Assembly (NCBI GenBank): GCA_964385705.1
Contig: CAYLQG010000005.1
Location: 1 to 41,096, forward strand
Reading direction: 5' to 3'
DNA from: DATKGN01 sp964385705
GTDB taxonomy: Bacteria; Patescibacteriota; Microgenomatia; UBA10105; UBA927
DNA: 41,096 bases
Shown here piece by piece: positions 40,844 to 41,096 of this stretch. A program made the translations under genes and the position numbers. Position 1 is the stretch's first letter. Every line of letters starts with the position of its first letter. The notes beneath the pieces were generated by a model. It saw nothing but the letters and a program-made list of their open reading frames with translations, did no database searches and was not told the origin of the DNA.

Positions 40844-41096
40844 ATGGACAATCTATCAAAAGTAGCAGAGACGCTAGGAAAAAGTAGTCTAATTACTGAC
40901 TCCTTTGAATATTTAGCTAGAATTATTATTGGATTTTTTCTGCTGATAGAATATGCTATTTTTTTGTATCCAAACTTTAGTCGTTTGATAACTAATGGTA
41001 AAATTCCAGCTATTCCAGTTTATTTAGCAATATTGGGAACATTTTCATTATTAATGCTCTCCTTATTTATTGGTACGATTAATATCGTTTTATTAA
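40844..41096 (+). CDS. Unknown membrane protein, partial (runs off the right edge)
   Basis: An open frame starts at ATG 40844, one base after the ftsZ stop, and continues past the end of the window (84 residues seen). The first 20 residues are polar (MDNLSKVAETLGKSSLIT). Two hydrophobic helices follow, at about 25-43 (ARIIIGFFLLIEYAIFLY) and 56-80 (AIPVYLAILGTFSLLML). I do not recognise the family. The DNA here is about 28% G+C, compared with about 45% in the dcw genes, and codon use shifts to A/T-ending codons such as TTA and ATT. No ribosome-binding site is visible apart from possible coupling to ftsZ. It may be recently acquired or simply a poorly conserved gene. Confidence 0.6.
   Translation, partial: MDNLSKVAETLGKSSLITDSFEYLARIIIGFFLLIEYAIFLYPNFSRLITNGKIPAIPVYLAILGTFSLLMLSLFIGTINIVLL

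Noticed and set aside
1..41096. CRISPR arrays, tRNA/rRNA genes, insertion sequences, prophage
   Set aside because: No regularly spaced repeats, no cloverleaf with a T-loop motif, no transposase or phage structural gene seen; the holin-family gene alone does not indicate a phage.
1..41096. Recoded UGA (glycine) as in some CPR lineages
   Set aside because: Many genes end with TGA in exact ATGA overlaps with the next start, and no gene needs readthrough of TGA, so the standard stop assignment holds.

Overview
The window is a gene-dense, all plus-strand segment of about 45% G+C with standard stop codons (TGA is a normal stop). Compact genes, at least ten 4-base ATGA overlaps between neighbours, a DUF4012 protein next to a short sugar-phosphate transferase, and unusual Mur ligases together suggest a Candidate Phyla Radiation (Patescibacteria) genome, perhaps of the Microgenomates type. 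The taxon is an inference from gene content, not from a marker phylogeny.

Region 1 (1-12.7 kb) is a surface-polysaccharide locus. It holds the tail of a family 2 glycosyltransferase, a 1000-residue fusion of an O-antigen ligase-like half with a family 39-like half, a second family 39-type membrane glycosyltransferase, three family 4 and one further family 2 glycosyltransferases, a mannose-1-phosphate guanylyltransferase, a polyprenyl-phosphate sugar-phosphate transferase that would start the glycan, and a large DUF4012 membrane-anchored protein with its own promoter.

Region 2 (12.7-15.2 kb) carries recO, a glycine T-box riboswitch with an ultrashort Stem I and its own promoter, a single-chain glycyl-tRNA synthetase, and a small anchored surface protein.

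Region 3 (15.3-40.8 kb) is a very large division and cell-wall (dcw) cluster: mraZ, rsmH, ftsL-like, ftsI, murE-like, pgeF, murC, murB, murA, a GlmU-like nucleotidyltransferase, an alpha/beta hydrolase, a membrane-anchored murF, a DegT aminotransferase, an MBL hydrolase, a holin-family membrane protein, a FemX-like transferase, a DgkA-type kinase, mraY, murL, murD2, ftsW, murG, ftsQ, ftsA and ftsZ. Four TGG repeats at exact 10-base spacing just upstream of mraZ look like the MraZ operator. Together the genes cover UDP-MurNAc synthesis, most of stem-peptide assembly, lipid I/II formation, cross-bridge addition, polymerisation/transpeptidation and Z-ring assembly. No D-Ala-D-Ala ligase or glutamate racemase is seen in the window.

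The most notable points are: (i) a murL-murD2 pair, implying that L-Glu is ligated first and epimerised afterwards; (ii) MurE and MurF homologues that have both lost the UDP-binding N-terminal domain, replaced in MurF by membrane helices; (iii) the glycine T-box; and (iv) several promoters whose -10 element ends 6-7 bases before the ATG, suggesting leaderless mRNAs. After ftsZ, base composition drops to about 28% G+C in a partial membrane-protein gene that runs off the end.
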